Origin: Acidobacteriaceae bacterium
Lineage (GTDB): Bacteria > Acidobacteriota > Terriglobia > Bryobacterales > Bryobacteraceae
Direction: 5' to 3'
NCBI GenBank assembly: GCA_019244055.1
Contig: JAFATG010000323.1
Span: 1 to 60,457 of the forward strand
DNA: 60,457 bases
The notes under the pieces are model-generated. The model was not told the origin of the DNA. It did no database searches and saw nothing but the letters and a program-made list of their open reading frames with translations. Made by a program: the position numbers and the translations under genes. Each line of letters starts with the position of its first letter. Position 1 is the stretch's first letter. Positions 16,892-24,954 of the stretch are shown in pieces.

Positions 16892-18079
16892 TTAAGAAAT
16901 TTGTGACTGCCGAAACCGGCGTAACAGAACAGGTTCGGATGGCGCGAAGGTGCGCAACACCAGGCAGGTGATATCGTCGTGCTGGCGCGCGGACCCTACA
17001 AAGGCGTCTACAGAGGCCATAAGCCATCCGAGCGCCTGGGAAGCAGTTCGTCCGAGAAGACCATGGACGATTCCGAGCATACGAGCTTCGCCGTATTCTT
17101 CTTCGCGTTCGTTCTCTGCTTCGACCACTCCATCCGTAAAGATGAGCAAGAAATCGCCAGGGGTCAGGGTTGTGTTGCAGCATTCATAGTGAGCGGCCGC
17201 GCTGATGCCGAGGGGCAAGCCTCCCTTTTCCAGGCGCTCGATACTTCCCGAAGCCCGTCTCAGCACAGGCCAGTTGTGCCCAGCGTTGACAAAGGTCAGG
17301 CACTGAGTGGAGATCTCCAATTCCGCAAGGAAAGCGGTAATAAAGCGCCGGCCTCCCGCGTTCTGAGCACAGACGTATTGATTGAGGCGATTCACCAACT
17401 CAGGCAGGGAGAGCGGCAGGGTTGCCAAAGTACGCAGACTCGCCTGCAGGGTAGCCATCAGGAGCGCTGCCGGAACGCTCTTGCCAGCGACATCGCCGAC
17501 GACAATGAGCAGACGCTTGTCTTGCGCGACAGGCAAGTCCCGCTCCGGATGCGGCACCATGCAGCGCAGAAAAGCGTCATAGTAATCGCCCGCCACGGTA
17601 TTGGCTGGACGGGTTGCAAACGCGATATCGATACCGGGAATGGATGGAGGGGCAGAGGGCATAAGCCAGCCTTGTATCTCGCGCGCAATTTGGAGATCGC
17701 GTTTCATGGTGACGCGGTCGGCGAGTTCGAGAGCCAGCAGGATGACCAACGCGATGCCGCCGAATAAGGCGAGATTCGGCATGGAGAATTCGGAATCGCG
17801 ATAGCGGATATCAAAACCCGGAAATACTAAGAGGATCAGGGCGATAAGAAGAAGTATTCGGCGGCCCGGGGAGAGTTTCATCATCATCGCCCAGAACAGC
17901 GCTTTAGCGACGCGGCGAGATCGCTTGCCGCGAGATTCCCCTTCGGCGCGGTTCCAATCGACCTCTTTCGAATAGAGTTCGTAGCTGGCTCGGGCTTCGG
18001 TGCGAAACTGCGCCCAAAGTTCCTGGACCTGAATGCCCTCGCTTACGCGTTGCCAAAAACTTCGCAGGGCGCGAACCAT
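16892..18079 (-). CDS. Membrane-attached SpoIIE/PP2C-type phosphatase
   Basis: 395 aa. A charged N-terminus is followed by two predicted transmembrane helices (ILLLIALILLVFPGF and LALFGGIALVILLALELADR), then a PP2C-like SpoIIE phosphatase domain in the cytosol. The domain shows QIAREIQGWLMPSAPP (the common linker to the catalytic core), VAGDYYDAF (metal-binding Asp), VVGDVAGKSVPAALLMA, FVNAGHNWP, LIFTDGVVEAEN and RQHDDITCLVLR, the metal-ligand Asp pairs of this family. Such proteins usually dephosphorylate anti-anti-sigma factors in partner-switching circuits. No STAS-domain or HATPase partner is in the window. It is divergent from cytochrome P460 with only 36 nt between start codons. Confidence 0.9.
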   Translation of the reverse strand: MVRALRSFWQRVSEGIQVQELWAQFRTEARASYELYSKEVDWNRAEGESRGKRSRRVAKALFWAMMMKLSPGRRILLLIALILLVFPGFDIRYRDSEFSMPNLALFGGIALVILLALELADRVTMKRDLQIAREIQGWLMPSAPPSIPGIDIAFATRPANTVAGDYYDAFLRCMVPHPERDLPVAQDKRLLIVVGDVAGKSVPAALLMATLQASLRTLATLPLSLPELVNRLNQYVCAQNAGGRRFITAFLAELEISTQCLTFVNAGHNWPVLRRASGSIERLEKGGLPLGISAAAHYECCNTTLTPGDFLLIFTDGVVEAENEREEEYGEARMLGIVHGLLGRTASQALGWLMASVDAFVGSARQHDDITCLVLRTFAPSEPVLLRRFRQSQIS

Positions 18080-18115
18080 GTTTTAGGCTCAAGTATACGA
18101 AGGGTCTTTTCGAAA

Positions 18116-18709
18116 ATGAGAGCGCGTGATCTGTCATTCGTTTTGATTGCTGTTTCATTTACCGCTGCATTGGCCCTGGTTGCGAGGTCGCAGCCCGAGT
18201 CACAGGTGGCAGTGGACGACGGGCCTCGTTTCACGCGAGGGAACCAGATGGTGCGGCCGGATAATTACCGTGAATGGATCTATCTCAGCTCCGGTTTGGG
18301 CATGTCCTATACGCCGGGGACGGCTGATGCCGATCCTAGCTTCGATAACGTGTTTGTGAATCCAAGTGCATACAAGTCATTTGTTGCAACCGGAAGGTGG
18401 CCGGAGAAGACCATCTTTGCGCTCGAGATCCGGCAATCCGTCAGTAAAGGATCCATTAATCGAAAGGGTCACTATCAGGGCGAGTTCGCAGCACTCGAAG
18501 TTCATGTCAAAGATGAGAGGCATTTCCCAGGGAAGTGGGCGTTCTACGGCTTCAATGGCCCGGAAAAGACCGCGAGCATGATTCCGACCAGCGCAGATTG
18601 CTATTCGTGTCACGAGCAGCACGGAGCGGTCGACACTGTCTTCGTGCAGTTTTATCCCACCTTACTCGACGTTGCCAAGCGACAAGGGACGATCCGGACG
18701 CAGTACTGA
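18116..18709 (+). CDS. Cytochrome P460 family protein, exported
   Basis: 197 aa from ATG 18116; an earlier in-frame ATG at 18050 would place 22 extra residues before the signal peptide and overlap the divergent gene. The signal peptide is LSFVLIAVSFTAALALVARS. The single c-type haem motif is CYSCH (Cys162, Cys165, His166), close to the C-terminus as in cytochrome P460. The N-terminal half includes NYREWIYLSSGLGMSYTP, a family hallmark. Characterised P460 enzymes oxidise hydroxylamine, but the many homologues in heterotrophs have unknown substrates, and I infer only a periplasmic haem redox protein. MATE follows after 4 nt. Confidence 0.85.
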   Translation: MRARDLSFVLIAVSFTAALALVARSQPESQVAVDDGPRFTRGNQMVRPDNYREWIYLSSGLGMSYTPGTADADPSFDNVFVNPSAYKSFVATGRWPEKTIFALEIRQSVSKGSINRKGHYQGEFAALEVHVKDERHFPGKWAFYGFNGPEKTASMIPTSADCYSCHEQHGAVDTVFVQFYPTLLDVAKRQGTIRTQY

Positions 18710-18713
18710 ACCG

Positions 18714-20084
18714 ATGAGGATCGCGGAACTCTGGCCCGATGTTCGCCGTGTGATTGTACTCGCGATTCCGGTCGCGTTAGCCGAGCTGGGGTGGATGGCA
18801 ATGACGGTGGTGGACACCATCATGATCAGCCCGTTGGGGCCGGTAGCGATCGGCGCCATCGGGATCGGCAACAGCGCTTTCTATTCGTTCGCAATTTTTG
18901 GAATGGGCCTGCTGCTCGGCTTGGATACGCTCGTCTCCCAGGCATTCGGGGCGGGTGATCGTGGAGATTGTCACCATTCACTTTCACAGGGGCTGCATCT
19001 AGCGGTGTTTTTCACCATTCCGTTAATGCTTCTGTTTGCATTCATGCCACCCGTTTTCTACGCGCTCGGTATCAACGCAGAAGTGAGCGGGAGGGCAGGT
19101 TCGTTTCTGATTACCCTGAGCTTCAGCACGCTACCGCTGCTGCTATATGGCGCGCTGCGCCGTTACCTCCAAGGCATAGGTCACGTGCGGCCGGTTATGT
19201 TTACGCTGATCAGCGCGAACCTTATCAACTGGTTCTTCAATTGGTTGCTCATACTGGGGCACTGGGGATTCCCAGCTCTGGGGGTGGTGGGATCGGCGCT
19301 TTCTACCTGCTTGGCGCGAGTTTACATGGCCCTCCTGCTGGCTGGTTTCATTTGGTGGTTTGAGCGAAAAACAACGGCCGGCTTCCGGGCAATTTTTCGA
19401 CCCCCAGACTGGACCCGGATTCACCGACTCATCCGGATCGGATTGCCCGCCGCGACTCAAATCCTGTTGGAAATCGGCGCTTTCGGAGCTGCCGCAATCC
19501 TGGCTGGACGACTAAGTCCGATTTCGCTCGCATCCCACCAAATAGCGCTAAACTGCGCGGCAGTGACTTTCATGGTCCCACTTGGGGTGTCATCTGCTGC
19601 GGCAGTGGCGGTGGGGCAGGCGATCGGGCGCGGTGAACCCGCACTCGCCAGACGCAATGGATTCATCGCGATCGGCCTCGCCTGCGCTTTTATGACGTGC
19701 GCGGCGCTGGCGTTCCTTGTGATCCCAGGACCAATTCTGCGTGTTTACACAAACAACGCAGGAATTCTAAGCATCGGTACCGGCTTGCTTGCCATCGCGG
19801 CACTTTTCCAATTGTTCGACGGTATTCAGACGGTTGCTACGGGCGCACTTCGCGGGCTAGGCAACACGCGCACGGCGATGCTGGTGAATCTCGGGGGCTA
19901 TTGGCTTTTGGGCTTACCGATTGGATATATGCTCTGCTTCCGCCAGGGATTCGGGATCTATGGCCTGTGGTGGGGCTTAACGCTTGCGCTAATCGCGATT
20001 GCCCTCATTCTGCTTTACAGTTGGCAAGGGCAGTCGCGCTGTCCCCAGCCGGTATGTGAGGCCGCCCGAGTGCATAGCGCCTAA
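18714..20084 (+). CDS. MATE family efflux transporter
   Basis: 456 aa from ATG 18714, four bases after the P460 stop; the upstream in-frame start at 18672 would overlap P460. About twelve hydrophobic helices form two MATE halves (for example VIVLAIPVALAELGWMAMTV, GLLLGLDTLVSQAFGAGD and ALRGLGNTRTAMLVNLGGYW). The paired LDTLVSQAFGAG and AVAVGQAIGRGEP segments are typical. It should export cationic or organic compounds using a Na+ or H+ gradient. Likely co-transcribed with P460 and the selenoprotein peroxiredoxin, which hints at a shared response to toxic or oxidising compounds (inference). Confidence 0.92.
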   Translation: MRIAELWPDVRRVIVLAIPVALAELGWMAMTVVDTIMISPLGPVAIGAIGIGNSAFYSFAIFGMGLLLGLDTLVSQAFGAGDRGDCHHSLSQGLHLAVFFTIPLMLLFAFMPPVFYALGINAEVSGRAGSFLITLSFSTLPLLLYGALRRYLQGIGHVRPVMFTLISANLINWFFNWLLILGHWGFPALGVVGSALSTCLARVYMALLLAGFIWWFERKTTAGFRAIFRPPDWTRIHRLIRIGLPAATQILLEIGAFGAAAILAGRLSPISLASHQIALNCAAVTFMVPLGVSSAAAVAVGQAIGRGEPALARRNGFIAIGLACAFMTCAALAFLVIPGPILRVYTNNAGILSIGTGLLAIAALFQLFDGIQTVATGALRGLGNTRTAMLVNLGGYWLLGLPIGYMLCFRQGFGIYGLWWGLTLALIAIALILLYSWQGQSRCPQPVCEAARVHSA

Positions 20085-20111
20085 ATCATGCTAAGGTCGG
20101 TTAAGGTACCT

Positions 20112-20657
20112 ATGCACATCACCAGGCGGCTCGCGATTGCGAGCACGATAGGGATCAGTTTGCTAGCGCAGGCACCGCCTTCAAGCACGCTCACGGTGGG
20201 CGACAAGGCGCCCGATTTCACGCTCCCGTCCACCGACGGCAAAGCTGTTCACATCGCCGACTATATTGGCAAAAGCACCGTCGTGCTGGCGTTCTTTCCG
20301 GCTGCGTTCACAGGCGGTTGAACGGCGGAGATGAAAGCGTACCAGGCTGGTATGCAAAAGTTCCAAGAGACCGGAGCGAAGGTGTTCGCGATTAGCACCG
20401 ATAACGGGCCATCGCAGAAAGCGTTTGCCGAACAGCTCGGCCTCTCGTTTCCCTTACTGAGCGATTTTGTCGATAGGAAGGTATCGCAAGAATATGGTGT
20501 GTACATTCCGAGATATGCAATTGCCGGACGAGTCACATTTGTGATTGATAGCAACGGCAAGATCGACACAATCGAATCGGGCGGCGATGCGATTAAAATG
20601 TTGCACACACCGGACGCTTGTAGCCGCCTTGCTCACAAGAAGGCGAGCGGAGGATAA
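20112..20657 (+). CDS. Selenocysteine-containing peroxiredoxin (in-frame TGA at 20319-20321)
   Basis: AhpC/TSA-family peroxiredoxin, 181 aa if the TGA is read as selenocysteine (residue 70). The start is ATG 20112, with TAAGGT just before it and a signal peptide (RRLAIASTIGISLLAQA); ATG 20088 has no ribosome site. Upstream of the TGA: VGDKAPDFTLPSTDGK and FFPAAFTGG. Downstream in the same frame: TAEMKAYQ, VFAISTDNGPSQKAFAEQ and VTFVIDSNGKI. The TGA therefore sits exactly where the peroxidatic Cys of the F-T-x-x-C motif belongs, and both halves are well conserved. A SECIS-like hairpin starts at the TGA, and selA is at 33532. Cys170 is the only Cys and could be a resolving residue. It would reduce peroxides outside the cytosol. 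Without recoding it would be a 69-residue truncated protein. Confidence 0.88.
20320..20363 (+). promoter_or_regulatory. Predicted bacterial SECIS element
   Basis: The hairpin lies directly at and after the in-frame TGA. Its upper stem pairs GCGTACC (20337-20343) with GGTATGC (20349-20355), including one G-U pair, around the 5-nt loop AGGCT. Its lower stem pairs GAAC (20320-20323, within and after the TGA) with GTTC (20360-20363). The loop begins 22 nt after the TGA and has G at its second position, which fits known bacterial SECIS elements bound by SelB. The position within the coding region is as in formate dehydrogenase genes. Confidence 0.75.
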
Positions 20658-20748
20658 GTTCTCCGGGATCATCGTGCTGTCCAGATCGATGTAGGCAAGA
20701 TTCGTACGAGCTTGTTCGGAATTTAATCGGGGGAGCCTCGCAAATTCC

Positions 20749-20773
20749 CGCGTTTAGGCCGGCGCGAAACGCG
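20749..20773. other. Hairpin before the NarL-type regulator gene
   Basis: A perfect 7-bp stem (CGCGTTT with AAACGCG) around an 11-nt GC-rich loop, in the 132-nt gap after the peroxiredoxin gene and 16 nt before the regulator start. No T-run follows on either strand, so I do not call it a terminator; an mRNA leader structure is possible. Confidence 0.35.
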
Positions 20774-20789
20774 TTACTCTGATGTGTAG

Positions 20790-21479
20790 ATGTTGTTAGG
20801 CTCCGAGTCCGAACCTCATCAGGCGACCGCTCCCCGCTCTCCAAGGCTGCGTGTCCTCATAGCGGAGGATCATCAGCTCGTACTCGAGGGAATCAGAAAG
20901 ATTATCGAGTCCGAGTGCCAGATAGTGGGTACCACCGGAAACGGCCGTGATTTGCTCAGTCTGGTGGACGAGCTCAAGCCCGATCTCTTGCTTCTTGATA
21001 TCGCGTTGCCTCTTCTGAACGGCATAGAAGCGGCACGGCAGCTTCATCGAACGCATCCGGGATTGAAAATTATCTTTGTCACCATGCAGCTTAGCCGGGA
21101 CTACGTGCGTGCGGCGTTCGAAGCCGGAGCATCCGGCTACGTGCTGAAACAGGCTGCGGCTGCCGACTTGGTGAACGCCCTTCGGGAGGTGAAAGGTGGC
21201 CGCTATTTTGTGTCGTCCGCGATATCGGACAAGTACCTGCCCCATGCGCCTTCGCCGAATCAGAATCCATCGAAGCTTTTTGGATCCCTAACGCCGCGGC
21301 AGCGAGAGGTCCTGCAACTGGTAGCTGAAGGCAAATCGGCTAAAGAGATCGGCAATCTGCTATTCATTTCTGTTAAGACCGTCGAATTTCACAAGAAACA
21401 CCTGATGGAGGAACTCGACCTCCGGAGCACAGCCGAGCTGATCCGCTATGCGGTCGAGCACGGCTGGGTGTCCTCATAA
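20790..21479 (+). CDS. NarL/LuxR-type response regulator
   Basis: 229 aa. The receiver domain (about residues 20-135) has acidic pair IAEDHQ, phospho-acceptor Asp70 in LLLLDIALP, and VLKQAAA near the conserved Lys. The C-terminal LuxR helix-turn-helix runs SLTPRQREVLQLVAEGKSAK, then EIGNLLFISVKTVEFHKKHL. It should be phosphorylated by a histidine kinase and bind DNA as a dimer. No kinase gene is adjacent, so it is an orphan here. Its N-terminal 20 residues are non-conserved, so the start may be slightly later. Confidence 0.93.
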   Translation: MLLGSESEPHQATAPRSPRLRVLIAEDHQLVLEGIRKIIESECQIVGTTGNGRDLLSLVDELKPDLLLLDIALPLLNGIEAARQLHRTHPGLKIIFVTMQLSRDYVRAAFEAGASGYVLKQAAAADLVNALREVKGGRYFVSSAISDKYLPHAPSPNQNPSKLFGSLTPRQREVLQLVAEGKSAKEIGNLLFISVKTVEFHKKHLMEELDLRSTAELIRYAVEHGWVSS

Positions 21480-21559
21480 GCTGTTCCAGCGTAATTTGCT
21501 CCTATGCGATGAAGTGAGCGTCGGGATCGAGCGTTTATCGTTAGCTATGTTCGTTGTAA

Positions 21560-22105
21560 GTGTTAATCCTTGCATCGGCATCGCCGCGCCGGCACGAGCT
21601 ACTCTTAGCAGCCGGCATTCCTCACGTTGTTCGCCCGGCGGCGATTCCGGAAGAGCGCCAAGGGGGTGAGTCCCCGGCCAGCTTCGTCAAGCGGCTAGCG
21701 GAGGAGAAGGCTCGGTCGATCCCGCGTCAGACCGGCGACGTTGTTTTGGGCGCGGATACTGCCGTCTGCCTGGAAGAAGCAATATTCGGCAAACCCTCAG
21801 ACCTCGAGGACGCCTCACGGATGCTGCGGGCCCTCTCCGGCCGAACGCACTCCGTTTACACTGGTATATGTCTTCTGTCTGACCGGCGCTTGATTGTCGA
21901 TTCGGCTCTTACCTACGTTACTTTCGCGCCGCTATCGGATAACGAGATAAAGGATTACACTCGAAGCGGGGAGCCGCTTGATAAAGCGGGCGCATATGCC
22001 GTTCAGGGATTGGCGTCTAAATTTGTGCTGAGTATTGAAGGCTGCTACCAGAATGTAGTCGGGCTCCCGGTTTCCCTCGTCTACCATCATTTGAAGTCTT
22101 TATGA
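21560..22105 (+). CDS. maf: Maf-type nucleotide pyrophosphatase
   Basis: 181 aa. Hydrolyses non-canonical or modified nucleoside triphosphates to monophosphates, a house-cleaning role. Motifs: LASASPRRHELL at the N-terminus, VVLGADTAVCLE in the active site, FGKPSDLEDASRMLRALSGR and DKAGAYAVQGLASKFV. All conserved blocks are present and the length is typical. Its TGA overlaps the ATG of the GH127 gene in an ATGA arrangement, indicating translational coupling although the two products have unrelated roles. Confidence 0.95.
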   Translation: MLILASASPRRHELLLAAGIPHVVRPAAIPEERQGGESPASFVKRLAEEKARSIPRQTGDVVLGADTAVCLEEAIFGKPSDLEDASRMLRALSGRTHSVYTGICLLSDRRLIVDSALTYVTFAPLSDNEIKDYTRSGEPLDKAGAYAVQGLASKFVLSIEGCYQNVVGLPVSLVYHHLKSL

Positions 22106-24150
22106 AGCCGTTTGCCTTGGCAGCGTCGGCCTTGGTGTGCAGCGTGGCTGCTTCCAGTGCACAGGTTCAACCCGGTGACTGGAGATCACAAGGAGTGATC
22201 TATCTAGACAGTTCCCTGAACGCGCGGCTGCATCCGGTACCGATCCAGGCCGTACACATGGGAGACGGCTTTTGGAAGGCGCGCCGCAACGTCACGACCG
22301 AACGTAGTTTGCCGACTCTTCTGCAATTGCTTGAAGAGCACGGGGTGGTAGATAACTTCCGGCGCCTTTCCGGTCAACCCGAACTTTCGCGCAAGGGCCC
22401 TCTGTATACCGATTCCGATCTGTACAAATGGATCGAGGCTGCCTCATGGGCGCTCGCATCAAACGAAACTTCAGACGCAGATAAACTCGTGCTCCGGGGC
22501 GATGTCGAATCGCTGATCTCGCACATTATCGCCGCGCAGGAGCCGAGCGGATATCTGAACACCTACTTTGTAGGCGATAAGGCTCATCTGCGCTTTACTG
22601 ACCTGCCTCACTCTCACGAAGATTATTGTCTGGGTCACCTGATCCAGGCAGGAATTGCCTACTACCGGGCGACTGGCAGCCGCAAACTGCTCGAGGCAGG
22701 GATACGATTCGCGGATTATGTCGTCGATAACTTCGGCCCGAACAAGCGGCCATTCGTTACCGGCCATCCGGAGCTAGAGATGGCAATGGTTGAGTTGTAT
22801 CGCACGACCGGCGAGACCAAGTACCTAGAGTTCGTACGTTACTTGTTCAGTGGCGTTGAGAAAGATCGACTGAAATTGAAAGACGCCGAAATCCGGTACA
22901 TGTTCAGTGGCCGGCCTTTCACATCCCATACGGAGTTTGAAGGCCATGCGGTGCGAGCGCTTTATGCCGTGTCGGGCGCAACCGACTACTTCACCGAACG
23001 CGGCGATCCAGCCTACAAGAGAACACTGGATCTGCTGTGGACCGACCTCACGACGCGAAAAATGTACATTACCGGCGGTGTTGGATCGCGGTCCGCGGGA
23101 GAGAGTTTCGGCGATCCGTATGAGCTGCCGGCTGAGCAGGCCTATGCGGAGACGTGCGCCGCAGTTGCTAATGTGATGTGGAACTTCCGGATGCTGAACC
23201 TCACGGGCGACGCGCGTTACGCGGATGTTCTGGAACGGACCCTTTACAACGGAGCCAACTCCGGGATGTCTCTTTCGGGAACCTTATATTGCTACCGGAA
23301 CCCACTCGCCTCTTCCGGCGACAAGCTGCGTAACCCCTGGTATGACACCACCTGTTGTCCGCCCAATATTGAGCGCTTGCTTGAATCTCTGCCGGGTTAT
23401 TTCTACTCGACGAGCCGTGATGGGGTTTACGTCAGTCTGTATCACAGCTCGGAACTGGATTGGCACCTGGAAGGTGGCCCACATTTGAAGTTGCTGCAAT
23501 CGACGTCCTATCCATGGAGTGGCGATATCAAATTCACAGTCACGCCGGAGCGCCCGGCCGAATTTGCGCTGTATCTTCGGTGGCCCAACTGGGCTCCCGC
23601 TGTGGATGTTGAGGTGAACGGCCAGCCGATGCCTGTATCCTCCTCCACTCGGAGAGGTTCGTTCATTGAGATTTCGCGGATCTGGAATCCTGGCGATACC
23701 GTAACACTCAACTTGCAAATGCAATCGACCCCAATGGTGGCGAATCCGCAGGTGGCCGACGAATATGGGCGAATCGCATTACAGCGTGGCCCACTTGTGT
23801 ATGCTCTCGAACAGATAGACCAGAATGGCGTTGCTTTGACTGATATTTTCTGGCGGGTTACCACCCCTATTACAGCCGAGGTGCGGAAAGATCTTCTAGG
23901 CGGAGTGACAGTTCTAAAGGTTTCCGGCCAAGCTGCCGAAAAACCTGTTGGGGAGGAGCCCCTATACCAGCCATTGTCAGCCGCAATACTCTTGACCAAG
24001 CGGCCGGTACCGCTAACGTTCATCCCTTACTACACGATCGCCAACAGGGAACCTACTCCCATGGAGGTCTGGGTTCCGATTTCGCGTTCCGAAGGTGGGG
24101 CAACTAATGCCTTTGCGTCTGTTCCCGATCGGCGTGCAGATGCCAGGTAA
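22102..24150 (+). CDS. Glycoside hydrolase family 127 (beta-L-arabinofuranosidase type)
   Basis: 682 aa, exported: the signal peptide is FALAASALVCSVAASSAQ. The fold is an alpha/alpha barrel with C-terminal beta domains. Sequence marks of GH127 are PVPIQAVHMGDGFWKARR at the N-terminus, YITGGVGSRSAGESFG, then YAETCAAVANVMW and TTCCPPNIERLL. In the characterised Bifidobacterium enzyme a Glu and three Cys from these two segments bind zinc, and one of those Cys is the nucleophile; all four appear here. Likely releases arabinofuranose from plant glycans outside the cytosol. Substrates vary widely in this family. Confidence 0.9.
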   Translation: MKPFALAASALVCSVAASSAQVQPGDWRSQGVIYLDSSLNARLHPVPIQAVHMGDGFWKARRNVTTERSLPTLLQLLEEHGVVDNFRRLSGQPELSRKGPLYTDSDLYKWIEAASWALASNETSDADKLVLRGDVESLISHIIAAQEPSGYLNTYFVGDKAHLRFTDLPHSHEDYCLGHLIQAGIAYYRATGSRKLLEAGIRFADYVVDNFGPNKRPFVTGHPELEMAMVELYRTTGETKYLEFVRYLFSGVEKDRLKLKDAEIRYMFSGRPFTSHTEFEGHAVRALYAVSGATDYFTERGDPAYKRTLDLLWTDLTTRKMYITGGVGSRSAGESFGDPYELPAEQAYAETCAAVANVMWNFRMLNLTGDARYADVLERTLYNGANSGMSLSGTLYCYRNPLASSGDKLRNPWYDTTCCPPNIERLLESLPGYFYSTSRDGVYVSLYHSSELDWHLEGGPHLKLLQSTSYPWSGDIKFTVTPERPAEFALYLRWPNWAPAVDVEVNGQPMPVSSSTRRGSFIEISRIWNPGDTVTLNLQMQSTPMVANPQVADEYGRIALQRGPLVYALEQIDQNGVALTDIFWRVTTPITAEVRKDLLGGVTVLKVSGQAAEKPVGEEPLYQPLSAAILLTKRPVPLTFIPYYTIANREPTPMEVWVPISRSEGGATNAFASVPDRRADAR

Positions 24151-24208
24151 GGTTCGTGTTGTAAGCACCACGAGTAAAATCATGAATTCGCAAGGTAAGC
24201 TTTAATCC

Positions 24209-24931
24209 ATGATCTCCAAGTTTATCACTGGTCTTAACTTAGGTCGGCGCAACTGGCCCGCTGCTTTGGCCGCGCTAACAGTTTTTCCGCTCCTGGCGGT
24301 GGGGCAAACAGGGTCCGTTGGACCGACTCCGGTGCCTCAGGTGCCCCAAACCAAGCCCGCACAGCAAGCACCCGCCACGGTGAATACACCCGGTACACCG
24401 GGGGAAAACAAAGCACCTGCGGGGAATGCGGCCTCGGGTGCTGGAGCACCGGTCGATTCCAACTCATACAAAGTGGGGCCGGCTGATGTCCTGAATGTCA
24501 GGGTCTGGGATGAAGAGAAATTTACGGGGCCCGTTACAGTCCAACAGGATGGAAAGATCACGTTGCCGCTCGTAGGTCAGTTGCAGGCTGGAGGACTAAC
24601 TCCTGTACAAATCCAGGACTCGATTGCTAAATCGCTTACGAAGTACGTGGTGAAACCCCTCGTTACCGTGAACGTGCTGGAGGTTGGCAGCAAACGCTAT
24701 TACATGGATGGCCAAGTTAATCGCGCGGGCGAATATGCGCTGGTTGTACCCACTACCATTCTGGAGGCAATCAGCAAAGCAGGTGGCCTGCAGGAATTCG
24801 CCAACTCTAAGAAAATTTACGTTTTGCGTGGCGACAAGAGAATTCCGTTTAATCTGAAGGACGTGATACGCGGGAAGCACATGGAGCAGAACATCCATTT
24901 GGAGCCCGGCGACCACGTAGTAGTTCCCTGA
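24209..24931 (+). CDS. Polysaccharide export protein (Wza-like)
   Basis: 240 aa. Exported outer-membrane polysaccharide export protein. After a signal peptide (AALAALTVFPLLAVGQ) and a Pro/Gln/Ala-rich stretch (residues about 30-85) comes the Poly_export domain (YKVGPADVLNVRVWDEEKFT, then VQQDGKITLPLVG), then an SLBB-type domain (YYMDGQVNRAGEYALVVPTT and EPGDHVVVP). No lipobox Cys is seen, unlike Wza itself. First gene of a three-gene module with the Wzz-like and CpsD-like genes downstream (23 nt to the next). Confidence 0.9.
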   Translation: MISKFITGLNLGRRNWPAALAALTVFPLLAVGQTGSVGPTPVPQVPQTKPAQQAPATVNTPGTPGENKAPAGNAASGAGAPVDSNSYKVGPADVLNVRVWDEEKFTGPVTVQQDGKITLPLVGQLQAGGLTPVQIQDSIAKSLTKYVVKPLVTVNVLEVGSKRYYMDGQVNRAGEYALVVPTTILEAISKAGGLQEFANSKKIYVLRGDKRIPFNLKDVIRGKHMEQNIHLEPGDHVVVP

Positions 24932-24954
24932 GAGGAATTTGAGGCCCGATCTTC

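Noticed and set aside
16979-17767. 262-codon plus-strand frame over the SpoIIE phosphatase
   Set aside because: Antisense to a clear phosphatase with all motifs intact.
20088-20321. Two separate short genes or a pseudogene instead of one peroxiredoxin
   Set aside because: Both halves are conserved, the TGA sits exactly at the catalytic Cys, a hairpin fits a SECIS, and selA is near. One recoded gene explains all of this better.
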